Under the pieces are notes generated by a model that made no database searches, was not told the DNA's origin, and was given only the letters and a program-made list of their open reading frames with translations. Shown here in pieces: positions 54,354 through 63,840 of a DNA stretch of 64,000 bases (positions are counted from its first letter, which is position 1; each line of letters opens with the position of its first letter). The DNA lies in the NCBI RefSeq assembly GCF_900117415.1, contig NZ_FPEI01000003.1:434001-498000 (forward strand). The letters run 5' to 3'. Source of the DNA: Hyphomicrobium sp. CS1BSMeth3. GTDB taxonomy: Bacteria > Pseudomonadota > Alphaproteobacteria > Rhizobiales > Hyphomicrobiaceae. The position numbers were made by a program, and so were the translations under genes.

Positions 54354-54956
54354 ATGAACGCTCTGCTCTCGAGTGCCCGCAACGCGCTTCTTGCCGGCAT
54401 CGTGCTCGCACTCGCGGCCATCGCGGTGGGGATCGCCGTGGAGCGCGTCGATGCGCTCGGCTTTACCTCATTCGTGCTCCGCGCGATCCACGTCGTCGCG
54501 GCGATCATCTGGGTCGGCATGATCTGGTTCGTCAATTTCGTGCAGCATCCGGCGGTGGTCGCAGCCGACGACCACGGGCGCGCCACGCTCTTTCGCCTCG
54601 TGGTGCCGCACGTCGCGACGATCTTCCGCCACACGTCGCACCTGGTGCTGCTCTCCGGCGCGCTGCTGCTGTTGCCGACGGGCTATCTTCTGTCCCCTTG
54701 GGTGTTCGGCGCGCAGTTCCACATGTCCATGACCAAAGCTCTGCTGCTGTGGGGCGCCGCCGCCGGTGCTGTCGCCATGTGGGTCTTCGTGCACATGATC
54801 ATCTGGCCGAACCTGCAGATCGTGCTCGGCGAGAAGGCCGCCAATGCCGAGGCCAAGGCTGCGGCGCGGGCCAAAGTTGCACTTTATGCGCGTGCCAATC
54901 TGCTGCTGGCGATCCCGGTGACCGTCCTCATGGTCGCCGCCGCGCACCTTTTTTAA
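54354..54956 (+). CDS. Four- or five-helix membrane protein, urate oxidase N/CopD-like
   Basis: The 200-residue protein starts at ATG 54354 (AGGAG, 6-nt spacing). Hydrophobic segments include LLAGIVLALAAIAVGIAV and RAIHVVAAIIWVGMIWFVNF, and histidines lie in or near membrane helices: RAIHVV, VQHP, VPHVATIFRHTSH and FVHMIIWP. The pattern resembles the membrane domain of PuuD-type urate hydroxylase and CopD-like proteins; the histidines could bind haem, which is inference. It sits between two genes for complex-I-assembly-type proteins, 3 bp before the next, so it is probably co-translated. Confidence 0.7.
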   Translation: MNALLSSARNALLAGIVLALAAIAVGIAVERVDALGFTSFVLRAIHVVAAIIWVGMIWFVNFVQHPAVVAADDHGRATLFRLVVPHVATIFRHTSHLVLLSGALLLLPTGYLLSPWVFGAQFHMSMTKALLLWGAAAGAVAMWVFVHMIIWPNLQIVLGEKAANAEAKAAARAKVALYARANLLLAIPVTVLMVAAAHLF

Positions 54957-54959
54957 GCC

Positions 54960-55793
54960 ATGGTCGAGGTGCCGCTCGCTGCGCTGAGGGATGGCGCCGT
55001 CGCACGCGAGCCGGACCGCTACTTCGCCGCGACACTGGCCCCCGAGGCCCTGCGCTACGATCTCATTGCACTCGCGGCCTTCGCGGCGGAGCTCGACAAC
55101 ATCCCAACGCAGGTGCGCGAGGCGCTCGCCGGAGAGATCCGCCTGCAATGGTGGCGCGACGCCCTTGCCAAATCGGACGGCAATGCCGCAGCGGGCCATC
55201 CGGTCGCCATGGCCATGCGCGCGGCGATCGCACGTCACGCCTTGCCGGCCGAGATCATCGAGGCCGTGATCAACTCGCACGCCGATGCGCTGCATGGCGA
55301 CCGGCCCGCGGACGAGGATGCACTGCGCAACCATATGGCAGCCGGCGAAGGCGGGCTCTTCCGGCTGGCAGCACGCATAAGCGGTGTCCCTGAAAGCGGG
55401 GACATGTGGCATATCACGCGCGCCGCCGGCCTGGCCTATGGCCTCTCACGCGCGCTCTTGCACTTCCCTGCCGAGGGCGCTGCCCGCCTTCCGATACCCC
55501 GGACTTTGCTGGCCGACGAAGACCTCGTGCACGGCGCTCGCGACAATCCGCAACTCATGGCAGCAATCGGGTCCCTGAGCGACCTCGCGCGGGCGGCTCT
55601 AGCAGATATCAGACCGCAACTCGCGAAGATGTCACGGTTGCAGCGCCTGCCCTTCCTGCCCCTGGCCATGGTTAGGCCCAACTTGCAGGCCTTAGAAGCA
55701 TGGTCGAAGCATCGCGGCGCGGAGCCGGCCGAGCAAACGCGGATCGGCCGCCTGCTCCGCATCACGTGGGCGCACGCGCGCGGACGTCTTTGA
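54960..55793 (+). CDS. Squalene/phytoene synthase-like protein, NDUFAF6 type
   Basis: The 277-residue protein has the trans-isoprenyl synthase fold, but the first Asp-rich motif is replaced by AFAAELDNIPTQV and followed by EIRLQWWRDAL, the pattern of NDUFAF6 (C8orf38). Catalytic prenyl synthases have DxxxD motifs that are missing here. Therefore carotenoid or hopanoid synthesis is unlikely. A complex I assembly role is inferred from its family and from the nearby Mth938-type gene. Confidence 0.85.
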   Translation: MVEVPLAALRDGAVAREPDRYFAATLAPEALRYDLIALAAFAAELDNIPTQVREALAGEIRLQWWRDALAKSDGNAAAGHPVAMAMRAAIARHALPAEIIEAVINSHADALHGDRPADEDALRNHMAAGEGGLFRLAARISGVPESGDMWHITRAAGLAYGLSRALLHFPAEGAARLPIPRTLLADEDLVHGARDNPQLMAAIGSLSDLARAALADIRPQLAKMSRLQRLPFLPLAMVRPNLQALEAWSKHRGAEPAEQTRIGRLLRITWAHARGRL

Positions 55794-55805
55794 TCTGGTG
55801 AGGCC

Positions 55806-57743
55806 ATGGGATCACGCCGGTACCTGAGCACGCGGATGGGTCGGGGCATGGTGCCGCGCGTCGTGCTCGGCGCGCTCGGCGCAGTCCTCGCCCTGCTCAC
55901 TCTCCACACGGGCGCGGCAATCGCCGAGCCGCGCATCACCTGGCGCGTCGAGAACCCCTTCCGGCTGTTCACGCGCCCCTCCGACACCGAGGTCCATCGC
56001 GCGACCTACCAGGATCTTGGAGAAGCCGAGCGCACTACGCCGGTGCTCGCCGCCGAGCGGGCCCTGGCGCGGCGCCATCCGGGAGATGGATGGGCTGCGG
56101 GGATGATGGACCATCTCTGCTGGTCGACCGAGCGCAACCGCTATGGCTGCCGGAATGCCACCGACTACCTGCATCCTCGCGCACATCGCGTGCTCCTGAC
56201 GCTGCGCGACGTGCCAGATGCCGATCGCATCGATTGCACGTGGCTGACGGCGCCGCTCGCGCGCGGCGGCCTCGGCGGCTCGGTCACGGCGCGCTGCGAT
56301 GAGCCTGTCACGCTCTCCGTTCCCTATCCGGCAGGCGCACGCGTCACCGTCGAGATCGGCGGCCGCGAGATCGCCGCGACGAATGCCAAGGTCAACGACC
56401 TGCTCGTTGTCGCCATGGGTGACAGCTTCGCCTCGGGCGAAGGCAACCCGGATGTGCCTGTGCGCTTCTCGCGCGAACGGCGCGCCGACTACGGCAGTGT
56501 GGGCTTCGGAGGCGAGCCGCTTGCGGGCTACCCGGCCCGCGTCGGCCCGTGGCGCTCGATCGGCGATTCCGCCTTCATCAAGAACAATGCGCGCTGGATC
56601 GACCAGGCCTGCCACCGCTCGCTCTATTCGCACCAGCTTCGCGCGGCCCTGCAGTTGGCAATCGAGGATCCGCACCGCGCGGTGACGTTCATCGGCTATG
56701 CGTGCTCGGGCGCGGAGATCGTGGATGGGCTCTTCCGCCGCTACAAAGGCCATGAGTGGGTGCCGAACCCGCCCGATCTATCGCAGCTTTCCGCTATTGC
56801 GCAGGCCCAGTGCGGCCCCAATCGCGCCCAGGAGGTCGAGCTTCCCGAGGCGTATCACATGCGCGGGCGCATTCCCGAGCTGAAGGGTGGCCTCGTCATG
56901 CGCCGCTGCGACAGTGAGGAAGCCCGCAAGATCGATCTCGTCCTCGTCTCCGTCGGCGGCAACGACATCGGTTTCGCGCGCCTGCTCGCCAACGCCGTGC
57001 TCTCTGACCAGTCCTCGCTCAGAAGCCTCGGCGGCTGGTTCGGACAAGTGCACGGCTTCCTCGCGGCCTCCGATCTGCTCGACGGTCTCGAGGCGCGCCT
57101 GCTGTCCTTGAAGCGCGCCGTTCACGGCCTGCTGCACGTGCCCTGGGCCGAAGCCGATCGCGTTATGCTGGTCGCCTATCCGAGCCTCGCGCTGCTCCCG
57201 GACGGCCGCCAGATCTGTCCCGACGGGCGCGCCGGCATGACAGTCACGCCGGATTTCGTGCTGAGCGAGAACCGGGCCCGCGAATCCATGGCCGCCGGCG
57301 AACGGCTCGATGCCGTCATGGAGGACACGAGCAAGCAGAATGGCTGGACCTACGTCTCGAGCCACCGTGAGCAGTTCCGCGGGCGCGGCATCTGCGCCGG
57401 CTACACGGAGCACGCCTTCAGCATCGCCGACGATCTTCGCCTGCCGCGCTGGACGGGGCGCAGGTGGGAGCCATTCAATCCCGCGGACTGGCAGGCCTAT
57501 GTGCCGCGCCAGCGCTGGTTCCGCACGCCCAATGACGCCTTCATGACAGGGAACTTCCACGTGAGCGAGTCGCTCATCCAGAAGGTCCTGAAGCTGCAGG
57601 GCTTCACCTCATTCCAGCTCCTGCTGGCCAGCATCTACTCGGGCGCCTTCCATCCGACGGCCGAGGGCCAGGCCGCCATGGCCGATGCGGTCGTGGTCGA
57701 GGCACGGCGCGTGCTGGCCAAGTATGCCGCACAGTCGAACTAG
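55806..57743 (+). CDS. Large secreted SGNH/GDSL hydrolase
   Basis: The 645-residue protein has a signal peptide (VVLGALGAVLALLTLHTGAAIA) and an N-terminal domain of about 170 residues before the hydrolase. Block I is VVAMGDSFASGEGNP with the nucleophilic Ser; block III is VSVGGNDIGF. Block V reads SGAFHPTAEGQ, so the His is present but the Asp three residues before it is replaced by Gly. Some SGNH esterases, such as that of Streptomyces scabies, work with a Ser-His dyad. The substrate is unknown; an envelope or extracellular ester is likely. It is 12 bp after the NDUFAF6-like gene. Confidence 0.82.
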   Translation: MGSRRYLSTRMGRGMVPRVVLGALGAVLALLTLHTGAAIAEPRITWRVENPFRLFTRPSDTEVHRATYQDLGEAERTTPVLAAERALARRHPGDGWAAGMMDHLCWSTERNRYGCRNATDYLHPRAHRVLLTLRDVPDADRIDCTWLTAPLARGGLGGSVTARCDEPVTLSVPYPAGARVTVEIGGREIAATNAKVNDLLVVAMGDSFASGEGNPDVPVRFSRERRADYGSVGFGGEPLAGYPARVGPWRSIGDSAFIKNNARWIDQACHRSLYSHQLRAALQLAIEDPHRAVTFIGYACSGAEIVDGLFRRYKGHEWVPNPPDLSQLSAIAQAQCGPNRAQEVELPEAYHMRGRIPELKGGLVMRRCDSEEARKIDLVLVSVGGNDIGFARLLANAVLSDQSSLRSLGGWFGQVHGFLAASDLLDGLEARLLSLKRAVHGLLHVPWAEADRVMLVAYPSLALLPDGRQICPDGRAGMTVTPDFVLSENRARESMAAGERLDAVMEDTSKQNGWTYVSSHREQFRGRGICAGYTEHAFSIADDLRLPRWTGRRWEPFNPADWQAYVPRQRWFRTPNDAFMTGNFHVSESLIQKVLKLQGFTSFQLLLASIYSGAFHPTAEGQAAMADAVVVEARRVLAKYAAQSN

Positions 57744-58459
57744 TTCGAGTAGTCGGGCTGCACGCCGAGCGTCTCGCGAAAGGCGCGCTGTCCCTTCGGC
57801 GTGATCACGAGGGCTCTTGATCCCTCCACGCGGCGCACCCAGCCACGATCGATGCTGAGCCGGCAAAGGGCCGCGCCGAGTTTGCCGGCAATGTGCGGCC
57901 GGCGCTCGCTCCAGTCGAGGCATGGGCGACAGAGAATGCGACGCCGCTTCTCGTCTCCGATCGTCGCAACATGAGCGACATCGATGCCGATATGCTCGAA
58001 CAACGCGAGACCCGATGGGGTAACGATGCCGGCCTCGCTGTCCAGTTCGATGTGCCCTGCCGCAACAAGCGCGTCCGCGATCGCCACGCCGAGGCGTCCG
58101 GCGAGATGATCGTAGCAGGTGCGCGCGGCCCTGAGTGCGACGTCGCGTGGGCCAGTAACGACAGCGCGGCGCGGCGGCTCGGTCTCCGCCGCGACGTGCA
58201 TCAGACTTTCGAGAAGGCGCGCCATCGCGGGGGTGGCGAGGCGATGATAGCGATGGCGCCCCTGTTTCTCCATGGCGAGCAGGCCGGCGCCGGTCAGCCG
58301 CGCGAGATGGCTGCTCGCCGTCTGCGGCGTGATACCTGCGGCACCGGCAAGCTCGGTGGCCGTAAGTGCGCGCCCATCCATCATGGCCTGCAGCATGGCG
58401 GCACGCGCCGGATCGCCGAGGAGAGCCGCAACGGATGCGAGCTTGGCTGTACTGGGCAT
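57740..58459 (-). CDS. ArsR-type winged-helix transcriptional regulator
   Basis: The 239-residue protein starts at ATG 58459 behind a perfect GAGGAGG. Residues 5-85 form an ArsR HTH (LLGDPARAAMLQAMMDGRALTATELAGAAGITPQTASSHLARL), and the C-terminal part holds ILCRPCLDWSERRPHIAG, a conserved Cys-containing segment of this longer subgroup rather than a classical metal site. It is divergent from an MFS permease gene across 143 bp, its probable target. Its stop codon overlaps that of the SGNH gene. Confidence 0.88.
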   Translation of the reverse strand: MPSTAKLASVAALLGDPARAAMLQAMMDGRALTATELAGAAGITPQTASSHLARLTGAGLLAMEKQGRHRYHRLATPAMARLLESLMHVAAETEPPRRAVVTGPRDVALRAARTCYDHLAGRLGVAIADALVAAGHIELDSEAGIVTPSGLALFEHIGIDVAHVATIGDEKRRRILCRPCLDWSERRPHIAGKLGAALCRLSIDRGWVRRVEGSRALVITPKGQRAFRETLGVQPDYSN

Positions 58460-58602
58460 GGTGCCTCCTCCTTGTTGCCGCGCATACTCTCGCGCGGGAC
58501 AAATCCCGGATGGTTCGATCACGATCGTAGCAACGGAACCTGCGCGGGGGCAAAGTGCGGGCCGAAAAGCATCAAAAGCATCATGAGCGTGGGCACCCGG
58601 CA

Positions 58603-59868
58603 ATGTCCTCTTCCTCCGCCTCCCGTGGCACGTTTTTCGGCTGGTGGGTAACGGCCGGCGCCTTCGTGCTCGCCGTGTTCGGCTGGGGCCTCGGATTCTA
58701 TGGGCCGCCGGTCTTCCTCGGCGTCCTGCATGAGACGCGCGGATGGCCGCTCGGACTGATCTCCGCGGCGATCACGCTGCACTATCTGGTTGGCGCGGCG
58801 CTCGCGGCTCGGCTCCCGTCGCTGCACGCGAGGTTCGGTCTCGCGCGCTTCACGCAGATCGGCGTGCTCGCACTGTCGCTCGGGCTGATCGGCTGGGCGC
58901 TGGCGGCCGAGCCATGGCAGCTCTTCATTGCGGCCGCTGTCAGCGGCGCCGGCTGGAGCGCCTCCAGCGCAGCCGCCATCAACGCCATCATCGCCCCGTG
59001 GTTCGTGCGCGCGCGACCGGCAGCCCTCGGCATGGCCTACAACGGCGGCAGTGTTGGCGGCATCCTCTTCTCACCGCTGTGGGTGGCGGCGATCAGCTTT
59101 CTCGGCTTCCCTCTTGCTGCAGCCGCCATCGGGCTGACGGCAGTGGTGACCGTAGGCGTGATCTCGGCAACGCTGTTTGCGCGCACGCCGGACCAAATGG
59201 GCCTCGCACCCGACGGTGACGCAGTGGGCAAAGCCCCGGTCAACGTCACCTCTCAGCACGCCCGCCCGCTGCCGGGTGCGCTGCTCTGGCGGGACCGAAC
59301 GTTCCTGACGCTGACCGCAGGCATGGCGCTCGGACTGTTCGCGCAGCTCGGCCTGATCACGCACCTCTTCTCGCTGCTGCTGCCGGCTTTCGGCGCCCAG
59401 CGCGCCGGCTTTGCCATGGCATTCGTGACCGTGATGGCGGTGGCCGGACGCACGCTGCTCGGCTGGCTCATGCCCATCGGTGCCGATCGTCGCGTGATCT
59501 CCTGTCTCGGCTATGGGATGCAGCTCGCTGGATCGCTCGCCTTTCTCGCGGCGGGCGGCACGAATGTCGCGCTGCTGCTGACCGGGATCGCCCTGTTCGG
59601 CATCGGCTTCGGCAATGCGACGTCGCTGCCGCCGCTGATCGCCCAGGTCGAGTTCGTAAAGGAGGAAGTCCTTCGCGTGGTGGCGCTCATGGTTGCCATC
59701 GGACAGGCGACCTACGCGTTCGCGCCGGCAGCGTTCGGCCTCATCCGCGAGCTGACGCCACCGATCGAGGGAGCGAACGCGGGGGCGGCGCCATGGGTGT
59801 TCATCGCGGCCGCAGTATTCCAGGGCCTCGCGATCCTCGCCATGCTCGCGGGACGCAAGCCTAGATAA
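58603..59868 (+). CDS. MFS transporter
   Basis: Inner-membrane secondary transporter of 421 residues from ATG 58603 with about twelve helices ([19 protein letters not shown] first). The internal pseudosymmetry is visible, with long cytoplasmic loop near 195-215 ([13 protein letters not shown]), and [18 protein letters not shown] is like oxalate/formate or monocarboxylate MFS members. The substrate is uncertain. The divergent ArsR-type regulator suggests inducible efflux or uptake. It overlaps radC by 8 bp tail to tail. Confidence 0.87.
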   Translation: MSSSSASRGTFFGWWVTAGAFVLAVFGWGLGFYGPPVFLGVLHETRGWPLGLISAAITLHYLVGAALAARLPSLHARFGLARFTQIGVLALSLGLIGWALAAEPWQLFIAAAVSGAGWSASSAAAINAIIAPWFVRARPAALGMAYNGGSVGGILFSPLWVAAISFLGFPLAAAAIGLTAVVTVGVISATLFARTPDQMGLAPDGDAVGKAPVNVTSQHARPLPGALLWRDRTFLTLTAGMALGLFAQLGLITHLFSLLLPAFGAQRAGFAMAFVTVMAVAGRTLLGWLMPIGADRRVISCLGYGMQLAGSLAFLAAGGTNVALLLTGIALFGIGFGNATSLPPLIAQVEFVKEEVLRVVALMVAIGQATYAFAPAAFGLIRELTPPIEGANAGAAPWVFIAAAVFQGLAILAMLAGRKPR

Positions 59869-60631
59869 TCCGCTTGCCCTTCATGCTGAAGTAGCCGCTG
59901 CGCCCGACGATGATGTGGTCGTGCACCTGCACGCCGAGCGGACGCGCCGCATCGACAATCTGCCGCGTCATGTCGATGTCCGCCGCGGAAGGCGTCGGAT
60001 CGCCCGAGGGGTGATTGTGCACAAGAATGAGCGCAGAGGCCGAAAGCTCGAGCGCCCGCTTGACGACCTCGCGGATGTAGACGGGCGTGTGATCGACCGT
60101 GCCGGTCTGCTGGACCTCGTCGGCGACCAACTGGTTGCGCTTGTCGAGAAAGAGGATGCGGAACAGCTCTTTCTCGTCAAAGCCCTGAGCGGCCCTGAGG
60201 TAGTCGAGCACGGCCTGCCACGAGCCGAGGACCGTTCGGCCGGTGATCTGGCTTTGCATGAGCCGCAGTGCCGCAGCACGGACGAGCTTCAGCTCGTCGA
60301 CCACGCGCTCGCCGACGCCGGCTACCTCACGCAAGCGCGCCTCGGACGCGTTGATCACCTCGGGAAATGATCCGAACCGGGCGAGCAGCGCCTTGGCGAG
60401 CGGCTTGGTATCCCCCTGCGGCAACGCGCGAAAGAGGATCATCTCGATCAGCTCATAGTCCGGCAGCGCATCGGCCCCGCCCTTACGGAAGCGGTCGCGC
60501 AAGCGCTTGCGATGGCCGACATGATGCGGTGTCGCTGTAACTGCGGCCTCCCAGAGCACGCCCTGGGATTGCCCCTCATTGCCTTCCTCAGCCGAAACAG
60601 CAGGTGGGGTTGTCTTGCTGCGGCGTGCCAT
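59861..60631 (-). CDS. radC: RadC family JAB/MPN domain protein
   Basis: The 256-residue protein, from ATG 60631, has an N-terminal helix-hairpin-helix ([20 protein letters not shown]) and a C-terminal JAMM metalloprotease-like domain with [20 protein letters not shown], the RadC signature, and [19 protein letters not shown]. The real function of RadC is unresolved. A long frame continues upstream into map but is not meaningful. It lies 32 bp after map on the same strand. Confidence 0.93.
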   Translation of the reverse strand: MARRSKTTPPAVSAEEGNEGQSQGVLWEAAVTATPHHVGHRKRLRDRFRKGGADALPDYELIEMILFRALPQGDTKPLAKALLARFGSFPEVINASEARLREVAGVGERVVDELKLVRAAALRLMQSQITGRTVLGSWQAVLDYLRAAQGFDEKELFRILFLDKRNQLVADEVQQTGTVDHTPVYIREVVKRALELSASALILVHNHPSGDPTPSAADIDMTRQIVDAARPLGVQVHDHIIVGRSGYFSMKGKRII

Positions 60632-60663
60632 CGGTGAGCCCCCTCTCGCCGATCGCGCCCGCG

Positions 60664-61491
60664 TCAGTCGACCTTGTAGGGCGGACAGTGGAGGCCCGCA
60701 GGCGAGTAGGTGAAGACCTCGCAGCCTTCCTCGGTAACGCCGACCGTGTGCTCGAACTGGGCCGAGAGCTCGCGGTCGCGCGTGACGGCCGTCCAGCCGT
60801 CGGGGAGGATCTTCACCGTGGACTTGCCGAGGTTGATCATCGGCTCGATGGTGAAGAGCATTCCAGGCTTCAGCACGGGCCCCTCGCCCTTGGTGCCGTA
60901 GTGGAGGATGTTGGGCCGGTCGTGGAAGAGGCGGCCGAGGCCATGGCCGCAGAAATCGCGCACGACGCTGCAGCGCTCGCCTTCCGCATAAGCCTGAATG
61001 GCCGCACCGATGTGGCCGGTCGTATGGCCGGGCTTTACCGCGGCGACGCCTCGCATGAGCGCCTCGTAGGTCACCTCGATCAGCCGCTCGGCCTTGCGCG
61101 AGATCTCGCCGACGCCGTACATGCGGCTCGTGTCGCCGTGCCAGCCATCGACGATCAGCGTCACGTCGATATTGAGGATGTCGCCTTCGCGCAGCGGCTT
61201 CGGCCCCGGAATGCCGTGGCAGACGACATGATTGACCGACGTACAGATGGATTTGGTGAAACCCCGGTAATTGAGCGGCGCCGGGATCGCCCTGTGATCC
61301 ATCGCGAACTCGAAGGCGAGATCGTCGAGACGCTCCGTCGTCACGCCCGGCTTCACGAAGGCCGTGAGCATGTCGAGGGCTGCGGCCGCGAGCTGCCCCG
61401 CCTGGCGCATGCCGGCGAACGCCTCGGGCCCGTGGAGGGGGATCTGGCCGTCGCGCCGCGACTGAGCGCGCGCGTATTCGAGATTGGACAT
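60664..61491 (-). CDS. map: Methionine aminopeptidase, type I
   Basis: The 275-residue enzyme removes the initiator methionine. Metal-binding residues are seen in [18 protein letters not shown] (Asp, Asp), [10 protein letters not shown] (His), FTIEPMI (Glu) and the last [16 protein letters not shown] (Glu); the substrate His is in [11 protein letters not shown]. The start at ATG 61491 gives the normal length; the frame continues 24 codons upstream without similarity. It is paired with radC. Confidence 0.95.
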   Translation of the reverse strand: MSNLEYARAQSRRDGQIPLHGPEAFAGMRQAGQLAAAALDMLTAFVKPGVTTERLDDLAFEFAMDHRAIPAPLNYRGFTKSICTSVNHVVCHGIPGPKPLREGDILNIDVTLIVDGWHGDTSRMYGVGEISRKAERLIEVTYEALMRGVAAVKPGHTTGHIGAAIQAYAEGERCSVVRDFCGHGLGRLFHDRPNILHYGTKGEGPVLKPGMLFTIEPMINLGKSTVKILPDGWTAVTRDRELSAQFEHTVGVTEEGCEVFTYSPAGLHCPPYKVD

Positions 61492-61677
61492 TCTGAGACC
61501 TGTAACTGGCTTTCGCGGCGGAAACGAGCCCGTTGGCCGGGCAAGAACTGAAACCCGCACCATTTGCCACTCAATGTAATCGATCGTGGCCGTCGTGCAA
61601 TCCGCGTGCTGAGGCTATCAGCCGTGCGTAGCGGTTGCGTAAACGCGGCCCGGCATGGCATGCGGTCGCCAAACCCA

Positions 61678-61700
61678 CTCCCCGCCGAGCGGGAGGGGAG
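61678..61700. repeat. Hairpin CTCCCCGC / GCGGGAGGGGAG in the pgk leader
   Basis: CTCCCCGC at 61678-61685 and GCGGGAGGGGAG at 61689-61700 form an imperfect stem. It resembles the CCTTCTCCCCG-type hairpin at 31981-32008 and lies about 32 nt before pgk. It may be a common intergenic palindrome or a 5'-leader structure. Confidence 0.45.
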
Positions 61701-61731
61701 GAAAATCAGGACGAGCGCGGACAGAGTAACC

Positions 61732-62931
61732 ATGCAACTCGACAAACTGAAAACGACGGCGGGGCTCGATGTGGCCGGCAAGCGGGTGCTCGTCAGGGCG
61801 GACCTCAACGTGCCGGTTGCCGACGGGCGTGTCACGGACGCGACCCGGCTGACGCGACTCGTGCCTGGGCTTGCGGACCTCGCCGACCGCGGGGCCAAGG
61901 TGATCGTCCTCTCGCATTTCGGGCGCCCCAAGGGCGCGCGGGTGCCCGAGATGTCCTTGAAGCCGGTGGCCGAAGCTCTTGGCGCCGCTCTGGGCCGACC
62001 TGTGGCCTTCGCCGAGGACTGCGTCGGCGAGGTGGCCGCGAAGGCGGTCGCCGGCCTCGCCAATGGCGGCATCCTGGTGCTCGAGAACCTGCGCTTCCAC
62101 AAGGGCGAGGAAAAGAACGACCCCGAGCTCGCAGCGGAGCTGGCAAAGCTCGGTGACATCTTCGTCGGCGATGCCTTCTCCTGCGCCCACCGCGCCCATG
62201 CCTCGACCGACGCCATCACGCGCCTGCTGCCCTCCTACGCCGGCCCGCTCCTCATGGAGGAGATCAACGCATTGAGGACGGCGCTCGAGCATCCCAAGCG
62301 TCCGACAGCAGCGGTGGTCGGCGGCGCCAAAGTCTCGACCAAGATCCCCGTTCTCACCAACCTCATGGCCAAGGTCGACCACCTGATCATCGGCGGCGGC
62401 ATGGCCAATACCTTCCTGCTGGCGCAGGGACACGCCATCGGAAAGTCGCTCGCCGAGCCGGATCTGATCGGAACGGCGCGCGAGATCATGGACGCTGCGG
62501 CCGCCAAGGGCTGCACGATCGTGCTGCCGGTCGATGGCGTGGTCGCGGCCGAATTCAAGGCTGGCGCGGCGAGCCGCGTCGTCGATGTAACGGCGATCCC
62601 GGCGGATCAAATGGTCCTCGATGTCGGGCCGAAGTCCATCGCGCGTCTTTCCAAAGTTATCGACGGATGTCGCACGCTGCTCTGGAACGGTCCGCTCGGG
62701 GCGTTCGAGATTGCCCCGTTCGGCGAGGGCACTTTCGCGCTCGCGCGGCAGGCGGCCGCCATGACCAAGGCCGGCAAGCTCGTATCCGTAGCGGGCGGTG
62801 GCGATACGGTCGCGGCCCTCAATGCGGCCGGCGTCACCGACGATTTCACCTACGTCTCGACAGCCGGCGGCGCTTTCCTCGAATGGCTTGAGGGCCGCGA
62901 GCTGCCAGGTGTGGCGGCCCTCGCCCGATGA
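61732..62931 (+). CDS. pgk: Phosphoglycerate kinase
   Basis: Glycolytic/gluconeogenic enzyme of 399 residues from ATG 61732. The signature [21 protein letters not shown], the basic-patch segment [16 protein letters not shown], the nucleotide segments [11 protein letters not shown] and GGGMANTFL, and the C-terminal [15 protein letters not shown] are all present. It overlaps the downstream phosphatase gene by 4 bp and is divergent from map across 240 bp. Confidence 0.97.
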   Translation: MQLDKLKTTAGLDVAGKRVLVRADLNVPVADGRVTDATRLTRLVPGLADLADRGAKVIVLSHFGRPKGARVPEMSLKPVAEALGAALGRPVAFAEDCVGEVAAKAVAGLANGGILVLENLRFHKGEEKNDPELAAELAKLGDIFVGDAFSCAHRAHASTDAITRLLPSYAGPLLMEEINALRTALEHPKRPTAAVVGGAKVSTKIPVLTNLMAKVDHLIIGGGMANTFLLAQGHAIGKSLAEPDLIGTAREIMDAAAAKGCTIVLPVDGVVAAEFKAGAASRVVDVTAIPADQMVLDVGPKSIARLSKVIDGCRTLLWNGPLGAFEIAPFGEGTFALARQAAAMTKAGKLVSVAGGGDTVAALNAAGVTDDFTYVSTAGGAFLEWLEGRELPGVAALAR

Positions 62932-63623
62932 GCGCCGCTATAAGGAAGTTCGCGCCGAAGGCGATCGTCTTCGATCTCGATGGCACGCTGGTCGACAGCG
63001 CGCCCGAAATCAGGAGCGCGCTCAACGCGGCCGTGGACGGGATCGGCCTCGCGCCGTTCCCGCTGAGCGAGGTTCAGGGTTTTGTGGGCGGCGGGGCAGC
63101 CGTTGCGCTCAAGCGTGCTCTGGCGAGCCGCAATAGGGAGATCGACGACACAACGTTCAAGGCGACGCTCGCCGCGTTCTACGAGGTCTATGCCGAGGTC
63201 TCGAAGAAGGGGAACGGCCTCTATCCCGGCGTCATGGAGACGCTGACCGCCCTGACAGACCACGCTCTCCCCCTCGGCCTATGCACGAACAAGGCCGCGC
63301 CGATCACCGATATCGCCCTCGAAGCCCTCGGTATCAGGCGCTTCTTCTCGGCGGTCATCGGCGCCCGCGACGACCTCCCCCGCAAGCCGGCCCCCGACAT
63401 GCTTCTCGCCGTGCTGGCGGGCCTTGATGCACGCCCTGAAGAGGCTCTGCTGATCGGCGACAGTCGCTCCGACGTCGGATCTGCGCGCGCGGCGGGCTGC
63501 CCGGTCATCGCGGTGAGCTACGGCTACCCCCACGGCCCCGTTGGCGAGCTTGGCGCCGATCTCGTGATCGACCGAATGCCTGACCTGCTGCTGCACCTCG
63601 AACTTACAGTAAAATCACCATGA
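62928..63623 (+). CDS. HAD phosphatase, phosphoglycolate phosphatase-like
   Basis: The 231-residue protein has HAD motif [15 protein letters not shown], motif II LCTNKA, motif [14 protein letters not shown] and motif [20 protein letters not shown] with an alpha-helical cap between I and II (subclass IA). This matches Gph, which salvages 2-phosphoglycolate, although substrate cannot be fixed by sequence alone. The ATGA overlap with pgk implies coupled translation. Confidence 0.87.
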   Translation: MSAAIRKFAPKAIVFDLDGTLVDSAPEIRSALNAAVDGIGLAPFPLSEVQGFVGGGAAVALKRALASRNREIDDTTFKATLAAFYEVYAEVSKKGNGLYPGVMETLTALTDHALPLGLCTNKAAPITDIALEALGIRRFFSAVIGARDDLPRKPAPDMLLAVLAGLDARPEEALLIGDSRSDVGSARAAGCPVIAVSYGYPHGPVGELGADLVIDRMPDLLLHLELTVKSP

Positions 63624-63840
63624 TCTGAGGGGCAGGCCGCCTAGTGTGATGATCGAGAAATTCGCCGGATCTCGCGGCGGGGTAGCGACGGGACGCCAGC
63701 ATCGAGGTCAGGCGAACTTCGGAATCGGGACACTAGCCTGCGGCCGATTGTGCCCAATATTTGCGGTTTTCCGCGCAATAATATGCTGCTAGACAGCGCT
63801 AAAGCGATCCAGACAAGAAACACTTGGGAGGGAAGCCCTG

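Noticed and set aside
54960-55793. Squalene or phytoene synthase for hopanoids or carotenoids
   Set aside because: The Asp-rich catalytic motifs are absent and the pattern matches NDUFAF6; no other terpene synthase genes are nearby.
58460-58602. Specific ArsR operator between regulator and MFS gene
   Set aside because: Several short partial dyads are present (for example around GATCACGATC), but none is a clear ArsR-type 12-2-12 palindrome.
59861-61570. A single 569-residue minus-strand frame joining map and radC regions
   Set aside because: Only the C-terminal 256 residues resemble RadC; the upstream part is an out-of-frame reading of map, whose own frame is complete and conserved.
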